Shown here: positions 11,732 through 20,917 of the stretch, in pieces
How the letters are laid out: the number at the start of each line of letters is the position of its first letter
Numbering within the stretch: position 1 is the stretch's first letter
Source of the DNA: Cymbomonas tetramitiformis
Taxonomy: Eukaryota; Chlorophyta; Pyramimonadophyceae; Pyramimonadales; Pyramimonadaceae
DNA length: 64,000 nt
Direction of reading: 5' to 3'
Assembly (NCBI GenBank): GCA_001247695.2
Contig: LGRX02034248.1
Span: forward strand, 1-64,000
Notes under the pieces: model-generated
What the model was told of the DNA's origin: nothing
Database searches by the model: none
Seen by the model: the letters and a program-made list of their open reading frames with translations, nothing else
Translations under genes and position numbers: made by a program

Positions 11732-12744
11732 TCACTTATGAGCACCGGCCGCCTGTTTCCGCGAATCCCACAAAATAAGTCCTCGATCCTTGAAAGATGC
11801 AACGTTGTGCTCTACGCCATCATAAATAAAAGGTACGCTCCCAGCACTTTCCGGGTATCCTCTGTCTTTGTACAGCAATTTGTGAAACTCACTAACACTT
11901 TTCTTTAGTAAAACTTTTGTTGTCGCTGAGTTGAAAAAAATATACCAGGCTTCAACTTCTCCTAAACTACGGTCGAACCCCGGATACTTTGCAGGCGGTA
12001 GCAAAATCTTTAAGCCAAGTCTTTGGAACGCACTAGCTCTACTATCCCCAACCACAGGACGTTCGAACGAATGCAATAGCTTCAAACACACGATCGAGGC
12101 GTTGGATTGAAGACACGCAGCTAACAAAGGTTCGCACTTCCCTCTTGCATATGGCAAGGACGATATTATGATGTCTACTTGCGGGTTGAATTCTTCCCAC
12201 TTGATTTTCTCTAAGTCTAGGCGTCTTATGCCTTGCGCAGGATGCTTATCGCTCAGAAAGATCGTCTTCGGTTTGAACCGAACTAGGTTGTTGTAAACGT
12301 AGCGAGGTCCCTTACCACAGCAAAAATCCCCAATTTTTTTCCGTGAAACAAACTGCCAATAACTGCTAATAGAGGCGTGTATTGTTGTGCGATTGTGGGA
12401 TAAAAACTAGTGCCTTTATCACATACCCTTGGTATCGTTATTTTAAATGGTAAATTTTTCATAGGAGCACACCTCGTTGACAACGCACTCCGTTTTCGTT
12501 TCGGAAACAACTTCCTCGCGTTGTCGTCGTTTGCATTGTCGTTCGCATTGTTGTCCACAACGCGCTCCGTTGTTTCATACGGTTCAATCTCGTCGCATGT
12601 CGCAATCTCCGCGTTCACATTGTTTTGCCCTATGGGTTCAGTAGGTTGGCATACATCGGAGAGTGTTGGCGACTGGTTTGAAAAAAAGATTTCGTCCACC
12701 CATGCGTCGTAAGCTACCATTGTATTATGCCTATCACAGCACAC
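11732..12744 (-). CDS. SAM-dependent methyltransferase-like protein, frameshift at A7
   Basis: The N-terminal frame (12,744 to about 12,335) starts MCCDRHNTMVAYDAW, is acidic, then has a nuclear-localisation-like KRKR stretch. At a run of seven A on the coding strand (12,334-12,340) the frame changes. Reading continues with KIGDFCCGKG, a good motif I (FxGxG) for SAM binding, then FLSDKHP (motif II-like acidic turn), then DIIISSLPYA in the position of motif IV of amino-methyltransferases (D/N/S-P-P-Y/F). The middle Pro is Leu here. The order I, II, IV and the spacing fit N6-adenine-type DNA or RNA methyltransferases. Target and activity are inferred; the SLPY variant may weaken catalysis. Total about 335 residues. 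Confidence 0.55.
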
Positions 12745-12894
12745 TTCGAGCGAGGATTGAAGCTAACGCGGAAAAAAATAAAGCAAGTTGACCTTCTTTA
12801 ATTGCATTCTCACTCCCTAAGATATGTACGAAATATGATTTCAACAAAATCAAGAGCTCTCCAACTTTATATTGCGAATACCCATTTCTTCCGC

Positions 12895-13029
12895 CTATGG
12901 ACTCGAATTGCGCATTGGGCGTATCTCTTCGAGCTTTGCATACGGTCCCAATATCATTGCCACTACTCGCCGTAAATCTTGCTTGCTAGGTGCTTTCGGA
13001 CAGCATACACCGCACTTATCACGAGGCAT
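12895..13029 (-). CDS. Possible 44-aa Cys-rich small protein
   Basis: A short ORF starting MPRDKCGVCCPKAPSKQDL, with CGVCC resembling half a zinc site. It lies between the methyltransferase-like gene and the palindrome array, on the same strand. It may be a first exon or the upstream part of a broken gene, since an open stretch follows the TAG. Weak evidence. Confidence 0.3.
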   Translation of the reverse strand: MPRDKCGVCCPKAPSKQDLRRVVAMILGPYAKLEEIRPMRNSSP

Positions 13030-13128
13030 CTTTTAGTTAGTCACAATCGGTCGTAAATCGGCAACTTGTTTCTCAAAATACTTCCCCCTTGCAACTTTCC
13101 GAGTCGCGCCAGAAACGGTATCCCAGTT

Positions 13129-13266
13129 ATTCACGGCCGTGAATTCTAGATTCACGGCCGTGAATCTTTCCGAATGGAACCAAAAACCGTTCGATTTTAA
13201 TCGAACGGGTTTTGGTTCCATTCGGAAAGATTCACGGCCGTGAATCTAGAATTCACGGCCGTGAAT
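13129..13266. promoter_or_regulatory. Palindrome block 1: 138-bp inverted repeat with four ATTCACGGCCGTGAAT sites
   Basis: The perfect 16-bp palindrome ATTCACGGCCGTGAAT stands at 13,129, 13,150, 13,230 and 13,251. The block itself folds back: arms CTTTCCGAATGGAACC and GGTTCCATTCGGAAAG surround CGTTCGATTTTAATCGAACG. Sites within each arm are exactly 21 bp apart, two helical turns. It lies in the divergent region between the minus-strand methyltransferase side and the plus-strand dioxygenase gene. Confidence 0.85.
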
Positions 13267-13400
13267 ACGCATCTCTTGAAGGGGTTAGGCGGGCCCAACA
13301 GACAGTGAGCCGCAAAAAAACCAATACCCGCACAATCACAGAAACTGTCGTAGATAACTCTGGGGCCACGTCTTATTATTTAGTACTATATCTTTTTTTC

Positions 13401-13537
13401 GGGGTGGGTGTTAAAGGGGGGTGAGAGGGGGTGAGTGGGGGCTGAGAGGGGGGCTGGGTGGGGGGTAAGGGGGGGGTCGGGTGGGGGGTGTTAGGTGGGG
13501 GGTCGGGTGGGGGTGTTAGTGGGGGAGGGGGCTTGGG
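13401..13537 (+). other. G-rich tract with G-quadruplex potential
   Basis: About 137 nt of GGGG to GGGGGGGG runs separated by GT, GA or GTGTTA. It lies between the two palindrome blocks. The minus-strand ORF over it is Pro/Thr low-complexity and not a gene. Confidence 0.8.
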
Positions 13538-13548
13538 TCCCAGCTTAT

Positions 13549-13707
13549 TCACGGTCAGAATTTTAGATTCACGGCCGTGAATCTTTCCGAATGGAACCAA
13601 AAGCCGTTCGATTAAAATCGAACGGTTTTTGGTTCCATTCGGACATGGAATTCACGGCCGTGAATCTGGAATTCACGGCCGTGAATCTGGAATTCACGGC
13701 CGTGAAT
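13549..13707. promoter_or_regulatory. Palindrome block 2: four more ATTCACGGCCGTGAAT sites
   Basis: Perfect copies start at 13,567, 13,650, 13,671 and 13,692, and a degenerate copy at 13,549. The inner hairpin is almost the same as block 1 (GAATGGAACCAAAAGCCGTT and its partner). The last three sites are again 21 bp apart. Block 2 ends 78 bp before the start of the dioxygenase-like gene. Confidence 0.85.
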
Positions 13708-13784
13708 ATGCAAGTTAGTGGCGCTTGTATTGCCTTTCGTGAAAGTTGAAATATATTATAACCCGAACGTAAATCGTAACGACT

Positions 13785-15031
13785 ATGGAACAATCAACAC
13801 TTGCCGAGCTCTGCGAATGCGGACAGTTAAACAAGAAGGGAAAGCTCATTGAATGCAAGCAAGACCCGTTGACTATGGACCACGCGGGCAAACCATGCAC
13901 ACGATCTAAAAGAGGCAAGGGCGAGTTGAGATGCGCAAAATGCAGCGGTCAACAAAAAAAGAAAGAGCCTGCCGTCAAGGAAACATTTTTGGACGACTTT
14001 GACCGTACGCGAGCTATAGGTTTCGCTAACACCTTCGTGGTGTCTTTACCAGACGAGTCGCGAGAACATCTGGAAAGGCGGTATTCGTGTATGTGGGGGG
14101 AGGCCGTGAACAAGGTCCCGGACTGGAAAAATCTTCCTCCTGGGGTGGTAACCCTCACTGGAGGAAAGCTGGAGGTGTTTCACGAGTCCGCGAAACACGG
14201 GGGGGGGGAGTGCAGACCGACTTCTACGAGCAATATCTCACAGACGAAGATCGAAAGCACTTGAACGTCTTCGTACACGAGTTGGAAACGAAGGTTATGG
14301 AAAATCTTCGTAACGAGTACACAATCGAGAATCAAGCATTCTTAATCAACGACAATCTCGTTCGGGAGATTCAGGGGGCGCCTAATACGGTCCTCTCCAC
14401 CCTTACCGGGTGGCAACCTTGGCACTTGGACCAGCCACTTAACCAACCTCTCACCGAACGCCCTCATCACTTGGCCATTGTGGCCTACCTTGGCCCATCA
14501 TCCCCAACAAGGTTGTGTTGTGCACCAACACCGTCCTTCGACGCGTCGGTTGAGCTCCTAGGCCAATCGACGCAAGAGAGGTTGCAACTCAACTGCGATG
14601 TCCAATTCCACGAGCAGCGAGCCCTCATGCTCTCGAAGGAAACCCTCGACGCGTATGCGACGAACGTTGGGGGAAAGGATAAAGTGGGATTGGGCGACTG
14701 CGCGGTGGTGGGAGGGGTACACCAAGGGGTGACCAACGCGGATGGCACGCCCCGGGTGGTGTTCTCCGCCAACTTGGCGTTGAAGGGCGTGGCGTCCTAC
14801 GACCCTGATGTTCAGCTGAACCCCGTGAACTCGGCCTTACATTGGGGTTATCTCGACTTCGTTACGAAGGAGTTCGTGAAGTACTTTCTAGCGGGCACAG
14901 ACCTCACCAACACGGTGGACGAGGAGCATAAGAAAGTCCTGAAGGTTTTGGCACGCGATGTTGAGAAAGCCTTAGACAAAGCCGCGAAGGGACCCGTAGG
15001 GAAGGAACAAGCCAAGCGAAAGCGTACATAA
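13785..15031 (+). CDS. 2-oxoglutarate/Fe(II) dioxygenase-like protein, frameshift at G10
   Basis: The first frame starts MEQSTLAELCECGQLNKKG, with a Cys-rich N-terminus (CECG, CAKC) that may bind zinc, and runs to a ten-G run at 14,199-14,208. The protein continues in the -1 frame to 15,031. In the second part WHLD (H at 14,423, D at 14,429) gives the HxD iron ligands, VHQG (H at 14,720) the distal His, and Arg at 14,753 is 11 residues on (H-x10-R), the 2OG-binding spacing. GDCAVVGG precedes the distal His, as in phytanoyl-/prolyl-hydroxylase-like folds. The C-terminus is Lys-rich. Members of the superfamily oxidise methylated bases, proteins or small molecules; next to a methyltransferase a base-demethylase role is attractive but unproven. 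Confidence 0.55.
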
Positions 15032-15215
15032 TAGGCTTACAAAATGCTTTACTTTCAAGACGTGTATGCCATGCTTGGACACTAGCTCAATAGGTGAATA
15101 AACATGAACATTTACAAGTTTATGCATATTATTACTTGTTTTTGCAAACGAATATTATTTGTTTTACTTGCTCGTTATCGTTACTAGTCTGTGCTAATTC
15201 GTTATATTCTATATC

Positions 15216-15722
15216 CTATATTAGCTCGAACTCGACGTTCAAACGTTCAGAAATATTCAAACTTGCATTGCGCTCGTGCCTCTCGAGAGGCACCACCATC
15301 CTCTGACAAGTTTTAGCGCACTTGCTGCACAACTTGTACGACACAAGGGAGGTGAATTTTCCATCGTCGTCGTTTCCATGGTCGTGGAAAACAATGCGAG
15401 TGGTTGCGATCTCCTCGCACCACACCCACGCACCCTGCTTGCGGTTGTCGACAGCGTAGTGGTCGAGCATTGGGAAACAATCGAAAGGAAACTCTAATGG
15501 CCAAACGCCAGCCTCCCCATACTCAACCATGCATATGAGGACCTTATGCAACTCGCACCGCTTGTTGGGGCGAGTGAGTCGATAGTGGGGATCCTTCGTA
15601 GGGTTCTCGTCTTGCCCGCGGACCACGACGTGCTTTTGCCAAAGCGCTGGGCAATTGTACGGGGCGGGTAGGTAGCCTCTGGAAGATTGATAGTCCTCGT
15701 CCCTATTTATTACTCTGTTCAT
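15216..15722 (-). CDS. MULE cargo protein, 168 aa, unknown
   Basis: Intact ORF starting MNRVINRDEDYQSSRGY. His/Cys-rich with CSKCAKTC near residue 130 and several Trp/Phe-rich segments in the centre. Possibly a small zinc-containing protein. No family recognised. Convergent with the dioxygenase-like gene. Confidence 0.45.
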   Translation of the reverse strand: MNRVINRDEDYQSSRGYLPAPYNCPALWQKHVVVRGQDENPTKDPHYRLTRPNKRCELHKVLICMVEYGEAGVWPLEFPFDCFPMLDHYAVDNRKQGAWVWCEEIATTRIVFHDHGNDDDGKFTSLVSYKLCSKCAKTCQRMVVPLERHERNASLNISERLNVEFELI

Positions 15723-15919
15723 TTTTTTATTTGCGGGCTAAGACTTAGTCAAATAGGTTTAGTCAAATACAATAGCGTCTATAACGTATATGGTATAAGA
15801 TATCGTATAGCGTGTACTATATAATAACATATCACGTTGTTCGCATACATACTCCCTTGTGTTCGCATCTTACTATCACTTATCGACCCAAGGAAACTTT
15901 GTTAAAGTACGAAACAAGT

Positions 15920-16204
15920 ATGCCCCAACCATGTTGCGACCACTGCGAACGGAAAGCGTGGCTCCGCGCTCGGTTCAACCGGGACTTGCAAGACCTGCAA
16001 CAATCTTTCGCCAACAATTTTGAAGGGTACCCCGACCACGAGCGGTTCCTTGCAAGGTGGGCGGTAGTGGGTAGGGACCTAGCCGATATTCCCTTGCCAC
16101 AACCTGACCGGCTCACTTGCAAAAGTTGCTTCAAGAACATTTGGCTACCACATGCTACCACGGATATTTACTTCACCTCCTGGGCCAAGTGGGAATTTTT
16201 ATAA
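15920..16204 (+). CDS. MULE cargo protein, 94 aa, two CxxC motifs
   Basis: From the Met at 15,920 the ORF begins MPQPCCDHCERKAW and later has CKSC, giving a CxxC...CxxC pair about 50 residues apart as in a small treble-clef or zinc-ribbon protein. Helical charged residues lie between. A longer upstream start at 15,812 is open but hydrophobic and unlikely. Convergent with the transposase gene, 112 bp away. Function unknown. Confidence 0.45.
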   Translation: MPQPCCDHCERKAWLRARFNRDLQDLQQSFANNFEGYPDHERFLARWAVVGRDLADIPLPQPDRLTCKSCFKNIWLPHATTDIYFTSWAKWEFL

Positions 16205-16315
16205 AGTAAAGCAAAGTAGAGCAAACTAGATTGATTCAAAAAAATACTTGAGAATAGTGTGTACACAAAATATTAATACTTGCTATTACACGTATGTACA
16301 CCTTAAGAAAATTGT

Positions 16316-18934
16316 CTATTCCTTAGCTACGCATAGTCCGCACAACCATGTTCCTGCTGGGATCTTGCTTAGGCTTGGACGCAAGCAAAAAATATGGAAG
16401 CCCTTATTGCACACGTCGCATAACAACATTTCATCTCCGTTGTCTTCTTCACCGCACAGTTCGCACGATAAACTTTTAGGAACTTGCTGCGAGCATCTGG
16501 CTTCCATGTCTAGCTCTGCCATCTCGCGCGCTCGCTTGGATGCTTCCCGTTTCAGTTTCGCGGTGATCTTCCCAAGGGGTTGCCTTTTCAAGGCGCCAAC
16601 CGGTTTTCTCGGGCGTCCCACTTGTGGGTGTCGGCCAATTATGTCGAGATGTTTTTCAAGAGGCGCCTTAAACTTCCCTTTGAATAAGCCAACAGCAATA
16701 CTACATGCACACGTGACGCTCTCCGCGTAGATAGGGCACATACACCAGTGGTGCCCAAATTCGGTGACGTTATTAGCGTCCAATGGTCGTAAGATCACAA
16801 AAGACTTGTAGGTGTTCATGAACTGCTCGAAGGTGACAACCGTCGCAGGAGGGTGTTCAGGGTCGCGCATAAGGGCGAGGAACTTTACCACAAGGGGAGC
16901 AATCTCTTTCCTTTTATCCGCGATAGTGGAAGCACTCAACTTCTCGAAGGTCTTAAGGGAGGGAACGACATAGGAAGGACTGTCTGTAACCCCCAAGACG
17001 CCGGTCGTGCGCGTCATAAGCTCGAGCATGTTGTTGTCAATCATAAGAAGCGCCTCCCGCCAAATAGCTTGTGTAATAACTGGAGTCGTAGGTATTGGGT
17101 GTTGCCCGTCGTAGATCGTCTCCTCGTGCATGTATTTTAGCGCAGAAGGATGGAATACCTCGAGTTGGAGTTGCTTACGCAGGGTCATCTCGTCTTTCAC
17201 GTGTCTATTCACGCACTCGGGACTATTCTGCGTAGATTGGATCCCTTCTGGCATGAAGCCAAGAACCCACCCACCCCACTTGCCCCACCAAGTCTCCACG
17301 AACCAGTTGCAAATATACTCTTCATCACGCTTGTATAGTTCGATGAAGAGCTTGAATGCACTATCACGAGCACCAACGATGGTGATGTTGTGTATATCCG
17401 TAACGCCCTGCTTGAAGCCGTTAACGTTATGCGCGTCGTTGAATAGCGCGGTCTTCTCGTTAAGCTTCATCATGCAATGCGACCAACATATCCCTTGCGT
17501 AATCTCTTCCGCGACAAGTGTACAGAGGTTCGTAGGTAACCTCAAGTGCTCTAGAACATGCGTGATGGTTTCCGGAAGCTTGGCGTTAGCGTTGAAGAAA
17601 GCGAGGGAGTGATCCAAAGTATGATAACGAGGTTGCCACACTTTCTGGAAACCAAGTTGCATAGCCGCGATCAAGCAAAAGTCCACTATTTGCGAAGCAT
17701 AGGCGTCCTCGTGCGATTTGATGGCGAGCGCCCCGAGACGAAAACGCTTATCCAAGTACGAAGACCCGTTGCATTCAAGGGGTAAGCCTTGCCAGTTCGT
17801 CTTGTACGTGTCGTCGCGTGAGCGGTGATCCTTTGCGAGAAGTACCTCGAGTTTCCCCCAAGTGGTGTAAATCACGCACCACCTTTTGCGTTTCTGCGCT
17901 GCGACATAATCCTTGACGAGTTCGGTGTAGTTCTTGTAAAGGGCACGCAAGTTAAACTTCCCTTTGTAAAACCTTTTCGAACGCGTACTCCACCCTTGGA
18001 CGACAAGCATGTTCTCTAAGATATGCACGAAGTACTCAGCAGACTCGCAAGCAAGAATTGAGATGAAATGTGCTTGAAGGTTCCGTTCATAAACGGAAAA
18101 GTCTTCATTCCAACCCGCCAGCTTCCAAGTATTAAGCTCATCTTGGGTTGCTTGGGCTTCGAAAGGAATAGGAGGCAGGGTGTTCGCGGAATTCTCGGCG
18201 TAATGTTCCACGGTTTCGAAGCCGCTCGGTTGGAGTACTTGTCCTTCAAACATGCAAAGCGTCCCCGCCGTTTTGCGATCGGTCACGGGGATGGCCAACA
18301 AGTTGGAGGTCTGGCAAACCTCCATGAACTGACCGCATGTCTTTATGGTTCTAAGCTCCAAGATTTGTTTGCGATTGTTGTACACAAAGCTCTTTATGAC
18401 CTTGTAATCAACGACGTCATCGTCTTCCATGGCTGTGGTGACTGCGGTACTAAGCTTCTTAAAAATGGCTTTAGGCGGAAGCTTTTCCTTGATCGCCTCC
18501 TTACACTTGTCCTTTAAATCTTTCGACATACCCTTTCCTATGAAATAAGTATGGTCGTGTGTCCCACGGGTGTACATGTTGCATGGAATAGTAGGGCATA
18601 AGGTCGTTCCCTTGACAATTTTGTAGTAAACCTGACAACCGTGTGTATGCTGTAAAGCACACCTGAAGTTTTGAGGCACGGAACCGTTTTTTTTCGACCT
18701 ATAATCCTTGCCAGACTTGGTCACACCCTCGAGGCTCAAGGTTTCCATCTTCTCTGTGCACTCTACATACGATACACCATTGAGGACGGTACTCCACACT
18801 AAGGGGACACGGGTACGTTTCGACTTTTCCATGTGGTTAACGAGGAATTCCTCTTCATCCTCTTCATCCGAATGATATATATCTTCCACATTTTTTCCCG
18901 GGCTTGTGAACTCAAAGTCGTCGGCCGCAGCCAT
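16316..18934 (-). CDS. MULE transposase with C-terminal PHD finger
   Basis: About 872 residues from the Met at 18,934; an upstream Met at 19,009 would start inside the TIR (numbering below uses that Met). An acidic N-terminus is followed by a FLYWCH/WRKY-like zinc finger (C117, C125, H151, H153). The RNase-H-fold core has Asp at ~400 in RDDTYKTNW, Asp at ~466 in TLDHSLAFF, the C-x2-H pair CWSH at ~508-511 and Glu at ~598 in NSPECVNRH, matching the MULE DDE pattern. A SWIM-like CMC...CAC motif follows near 770-790. The C-terminus is a C4HC3 PHD finger (CELC, CDVC, FHIFC, WLCGLC), which in other proteins reads histone tails. No frame break. It should cut and insert the 8.9-kb element. Confidence 0.85.
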   Translation of the reverse strand: MAAADDFEFTSPGKNVEDIYHSDEEDEEEFLVNHMEKSKRTRVPLVWSTVLNGVSYVECTEKMETLSLEGVTKSGKDYRSKKNGSVPQNFRCALQHTHGCQVYYKIVKGTTLCPTIPCNMYTRGTHDHTYFIGKGMSKDLKDKCKEAIKEKLPPKAIFKKLSTAVTTAMEDDDVVDYKVIKSFVYNNRKQILELRTIKTCGQFMEVCQTSNLLAIPVTDRKTAGTLCMFEGQVLQPSGFETVEHYAENSANTLPPIPFEAQATQDELNTWKLAGWNEDFSVYERNLQAHFISILACESAEYFVHILENMLVVQGWSTRSKRFYKGKFNLRALYKNYTELVKDYVAAQKRKRWCVIYTTWGKLEVLLAKDHRSRDDTYKTNWQGLPLECNGSSYLDKRFRLGALAIKSHEDAYASQIVDFCLIAAMQLGFQKVWQPRYHTLDHSLAFFNANAKLPETITHVLEHLRLPTNLCTLVAEEITQGICWSHCMMKLNEKTALFNDAHNVNGFKQGVTDIHNITIVGARDSAFKLFIELYKRDEEYICNWFVETWWGKWGGWVLGFMPEGIQSTQNSPECVNRHVKDEMTLRKQLQLEVFHPSALKYMHEETIYDGQHPIPTTPVITQAIWREALLMIDNNMLELMTRTTGVLGVTDSPSYVVPSLKTFEKLSASTIADKRKEIAPLVVKFLALMRDPEHPPATVVTFEQFMNTYKSFVILRPLDANNVTEFGHHWCMCPIYAESVTCACSIAVGLFKGKFKAPLEKHLDIIGRHPQVGRPRKPVGALKRQPLGKITAKLKREASKRAREMAELDMEARCSQQVPKSLSCELCGEEDNGDEMLLCDVCNKGFHIFCLRPSLSKIPAGTWLCGLCVAKE

Positions 18935-19006
18935 GTTACTTTCCTCTCGTTTGGCTACGCGACAACTGCTTTGTGTAACGTAGTGTAACGATGGCATGGA
19001 TGCATG

Positions 19007-19111
19007 CACCGGTAATAGCCAGATGAGATAAAAAAAACTTAATCTAAAATCAACATGAAAAATGGGTTAATCTAAAATCAGAGAGAAATAATCTAAAATA
19101 AATTGCCTACC
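19007..19111 (-). repeat. MULE terminal inverted repeat, right
   Basis: Reverse complement starts GGTAGGCAATTTATTTTAGA and matches the left TIR through the three TTTTAGATTA words to ACCGGTG. It ends immediately before the second ATATATAAT. Confidence 0.85.
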
Positions 19112-19215
19112 ATATATAATATCTAACCATATAACACATATAATGTCTCACATTGCAAATCATACCGCCATGCATAACAACCGCCCAATCAATAACTAAT
19201 GAGCAATATATTTAA
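19112..19215. repeat. Target duplication (right) and rest of tandem unit B
   Basis: ATATATAAT at 19,112-19,120, then sequence homologous to unit A at about 9838-9935 (AACCATATAACACATATAAT, CATAACAACCGCCCAA). It completes the repeat unit the MULE entered. Confidence 0.85.
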
Positions 19216-19224
19216 CCGATTGAA

Positions 19225-19275
19225 TTGTCGGATGGCCTAGTGGAGATCTCATCTTTGAGATCGACCGGGCCTAGA
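19225..19275 (+). repeat. Isolated terminal hairpin of the CAG-headed repeat family
   Basis: GGCCTAGTGGAGATCTCATC continues into a TTTGAGATCGACC hairpin half and GGGCCTAG. It is the same 3'-end structure as in the CAG-headed repeats, but the stem pair differs (T-A in place of G-T). GGCCTAGTGG also resembles a Pol III A box. Confidence 0.6.
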
Positions 19276-19344
19276 CCTCTGACCTTTATTGGGGAAAAAA
19301 TCGGAGATGGAATCGAAGATCCCCCTCTTTTGAAAAATCGGGAA

Positions 19345-19712
19345 ATATAATTCAGTCGCTCTTAACACTGTGTCATTGTCGAAATTCACGAATTCCCCTT
19401 AACAGTGCGAAAAAATGAAGCCAGATCGTAGGCTATATACACTGTGACATTGTACGCTGTACACGACACAGTATATAAATGGAGGCTTCATTCAAATACC
19501 CATGAATAATGCCTCAGTTAGATAAAGTTACATTTTTGTCTCAGTTTTTTTGGTCTTCATTCTTCAAATCTGAGAAATGTGTGCACGGATTCCGAAAATT
19601 CAGTCGCTCTTAACACTGTGTCATTGTCGAAACTCACGAATTCCCCTTAACAGTGCGAAAAAATGAAGCCAGAATCGTAGGCTGTACACTGTACGCTGTA
19701 CACGACACAGTG
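19345..19712. repeat. Direct repeat of ~115 bp, two copies ~247 bp apart
   Basis: ATTCAGTCGCTCTTAACACT through GTGCGAAAAAATGAAGCCAG and the CTGTACACGACACAGT end occurs at about 19,351 and 19,598. Each ends in imperfect ACACTGT/ACAGTGT inversions. No protein is coded. Confidence 0.75.
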
Positions 19713-19865
19713 TAGCGGTAACACGACAATATAAAATCCGTTGAAGCCATTGTATAAAATATATACGACATTGTATTATACGAGTTGAAGCCATCATTTG
19801 TATCCAGCCAATTAAATCAATGTGAGCTGCGACACTGTAACACACGACTTCGATTAATGGCAGTA

Positions 19866-20036
19866 CACACGACACGACACGACACGACACGACACGACAC
19901 CACACGACGACACGACACGACACGACACGACACGACACGACACGACACGACACGACACGAACCCGACCGACGACACGACACGACACGACACGACTGACAC
20001 ACGACACGACACGACGACACACGACACACACGGCGA
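19866..20036 (+). repeat. (ACGAC)n minisatellite
   Basis: About 170 bp of ACACG/ACGAC pentamers with a few interruptions. ORFs across it on both strands (Thr/Arg/His repeats, Val/Ser/Arg repeats) are by-products. Confidence 0.95.
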
Positions 20037-20404
20037 TAAATAAAATTAAATATAAATATAAAGGTCATCCATGAATGACAAGGTATGACTTCACGGGCGG
20101 TAATAATCAAATTTTAATATATTTTAACCAGTCATCGATGAATAATGAAGGGGGGCTACCAGAGGGGCTCATGCGGTTCATGCATGAATGGCAACGTATG
20201 ACTTCACACGGCGTTAATAATGTAATTTAGGTCATCGAGAGAAAAAATGAAGGGGGGGTCCCGAGAGCCTGAAGGTACCAACCTCCTCCTCCCCCCGCCT
20301 TGGCCGCCTCTATTTGTCGCGGGTCTCTCACTCTTCACATGATGATGATGCGGATGATGGATACTGGGGGGGTTTATTTTTTCCCCACACGTACGTTCAC
20401 GTAC
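20037..20404. other. No gene seen
   Basis: Two related segments share AATGGCAACGTATGACTTCAC or close variants (about 20,070 and 20,185), each next to GGTCATC..GATGAAT and AATGAAGGGGGG. Probably a decayed tandem repeat. Confidence 0.4.
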
Positions 20405-20602
20405 CCCCTATAATCTTCACCCAAACCAAATTACCTTACTTACCTTACTACCTATGACCTTTATAATCTTCACCCAAACCAAATTACCTTACTTACTTAC
20501 CTCTGATCTTTATCGTCTTGGCATGAAGTGAATTACCTTACTTACTTACTACCTTTGACCTTTATAATCTTCACCCAAACCAAATTACCTTACCTTACTT
20601 AA
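20405..20602. repeat. Short direct repeat array (CTTCACCCAAACCAAATTACC)
   Basis: The block ending CTTCACCCAAACCAAATTAC occurs three times, separated by TACCTTACTTACC runs. It leads straight into the CAG-headed repeats. Confidence 0.75.
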
Positions 20603-20904
20603 TCAGCAGCAGCAGCAGCAAAGCTCGAATCCCAACGGGCGATACAGTCGAATGTTCCATTTCACGATCGCCAGACGCTAACGATGACAGTGCCACAACA
20701 GTCGCGTACATTTACCGCGACGCCACCCACGCGTTATGGCATGGCATGCTGGGAAGCAAAAAGCAAAGCACTGTCGCGCACATGATCCTGCGGTCATATG
20801 ATGTTATGGCGATATCCATGTTAACATCGCATGGTAATTAATCGTGTTGTCCAAAAAGATCGACGCCTAGTGGAGATCGCATATTTGTGATCGACAGCGC
20901 CTAG
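20603..20904 (+). repeat. CAG-headed dispersed repeat, copy 3
   Basis: Full-length copy, nearly identical to copies 1 and 4, ending GACAGCGCCTAG. Copy 4 starts after only TACCTTACCTTAAT, so 3 and 4 are a tandem pair. Confidence 0.85.
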
Positions 20905-20917
20905 TACCTTACCTTAA

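Larger units (their letters stand above)
10147..19111. mobile_element. Mutator-like DNA transposon with cargo genes (8,965 bp)
   Basis: Bounded by ~105-bp inverted repeats and a 9-bp target duplication. It encodes a MULE-type transposase with a C-terminal PHD finger (16,316-18,934, minus) plus unknown proteins, a methyltransferase-like protein, a dioxygenase-like protein and Cys-rich small proteins. The tandem repeat it entered supplies an empty site, which fixes both ends. At least three cargo frames break within or near homopolymers, so they may be intact in reality. The accessory gene set is unusual; most MULEs carry one or two genes. Confidence 0.85.

Noticed and set aside
13376..13600. 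Pro-rich minus-strand ORF
   Set aside because: It reads the complement of the G-rich tract and part of palindrome block 2.
15812..15919. Upstream start for the 94-aa MULE protein
   Set aside because: The extra 36 residues are hydrophobic and AT-derived. The Met at 15,920 gives a compact CxxC protein.
19621..20110. ORFs of 70-136 codons over the ACGAC repeat
   Set aside because: Simple-sequence translation (Thr/Arg or Ser/Val/Arg repeats), not a gene.
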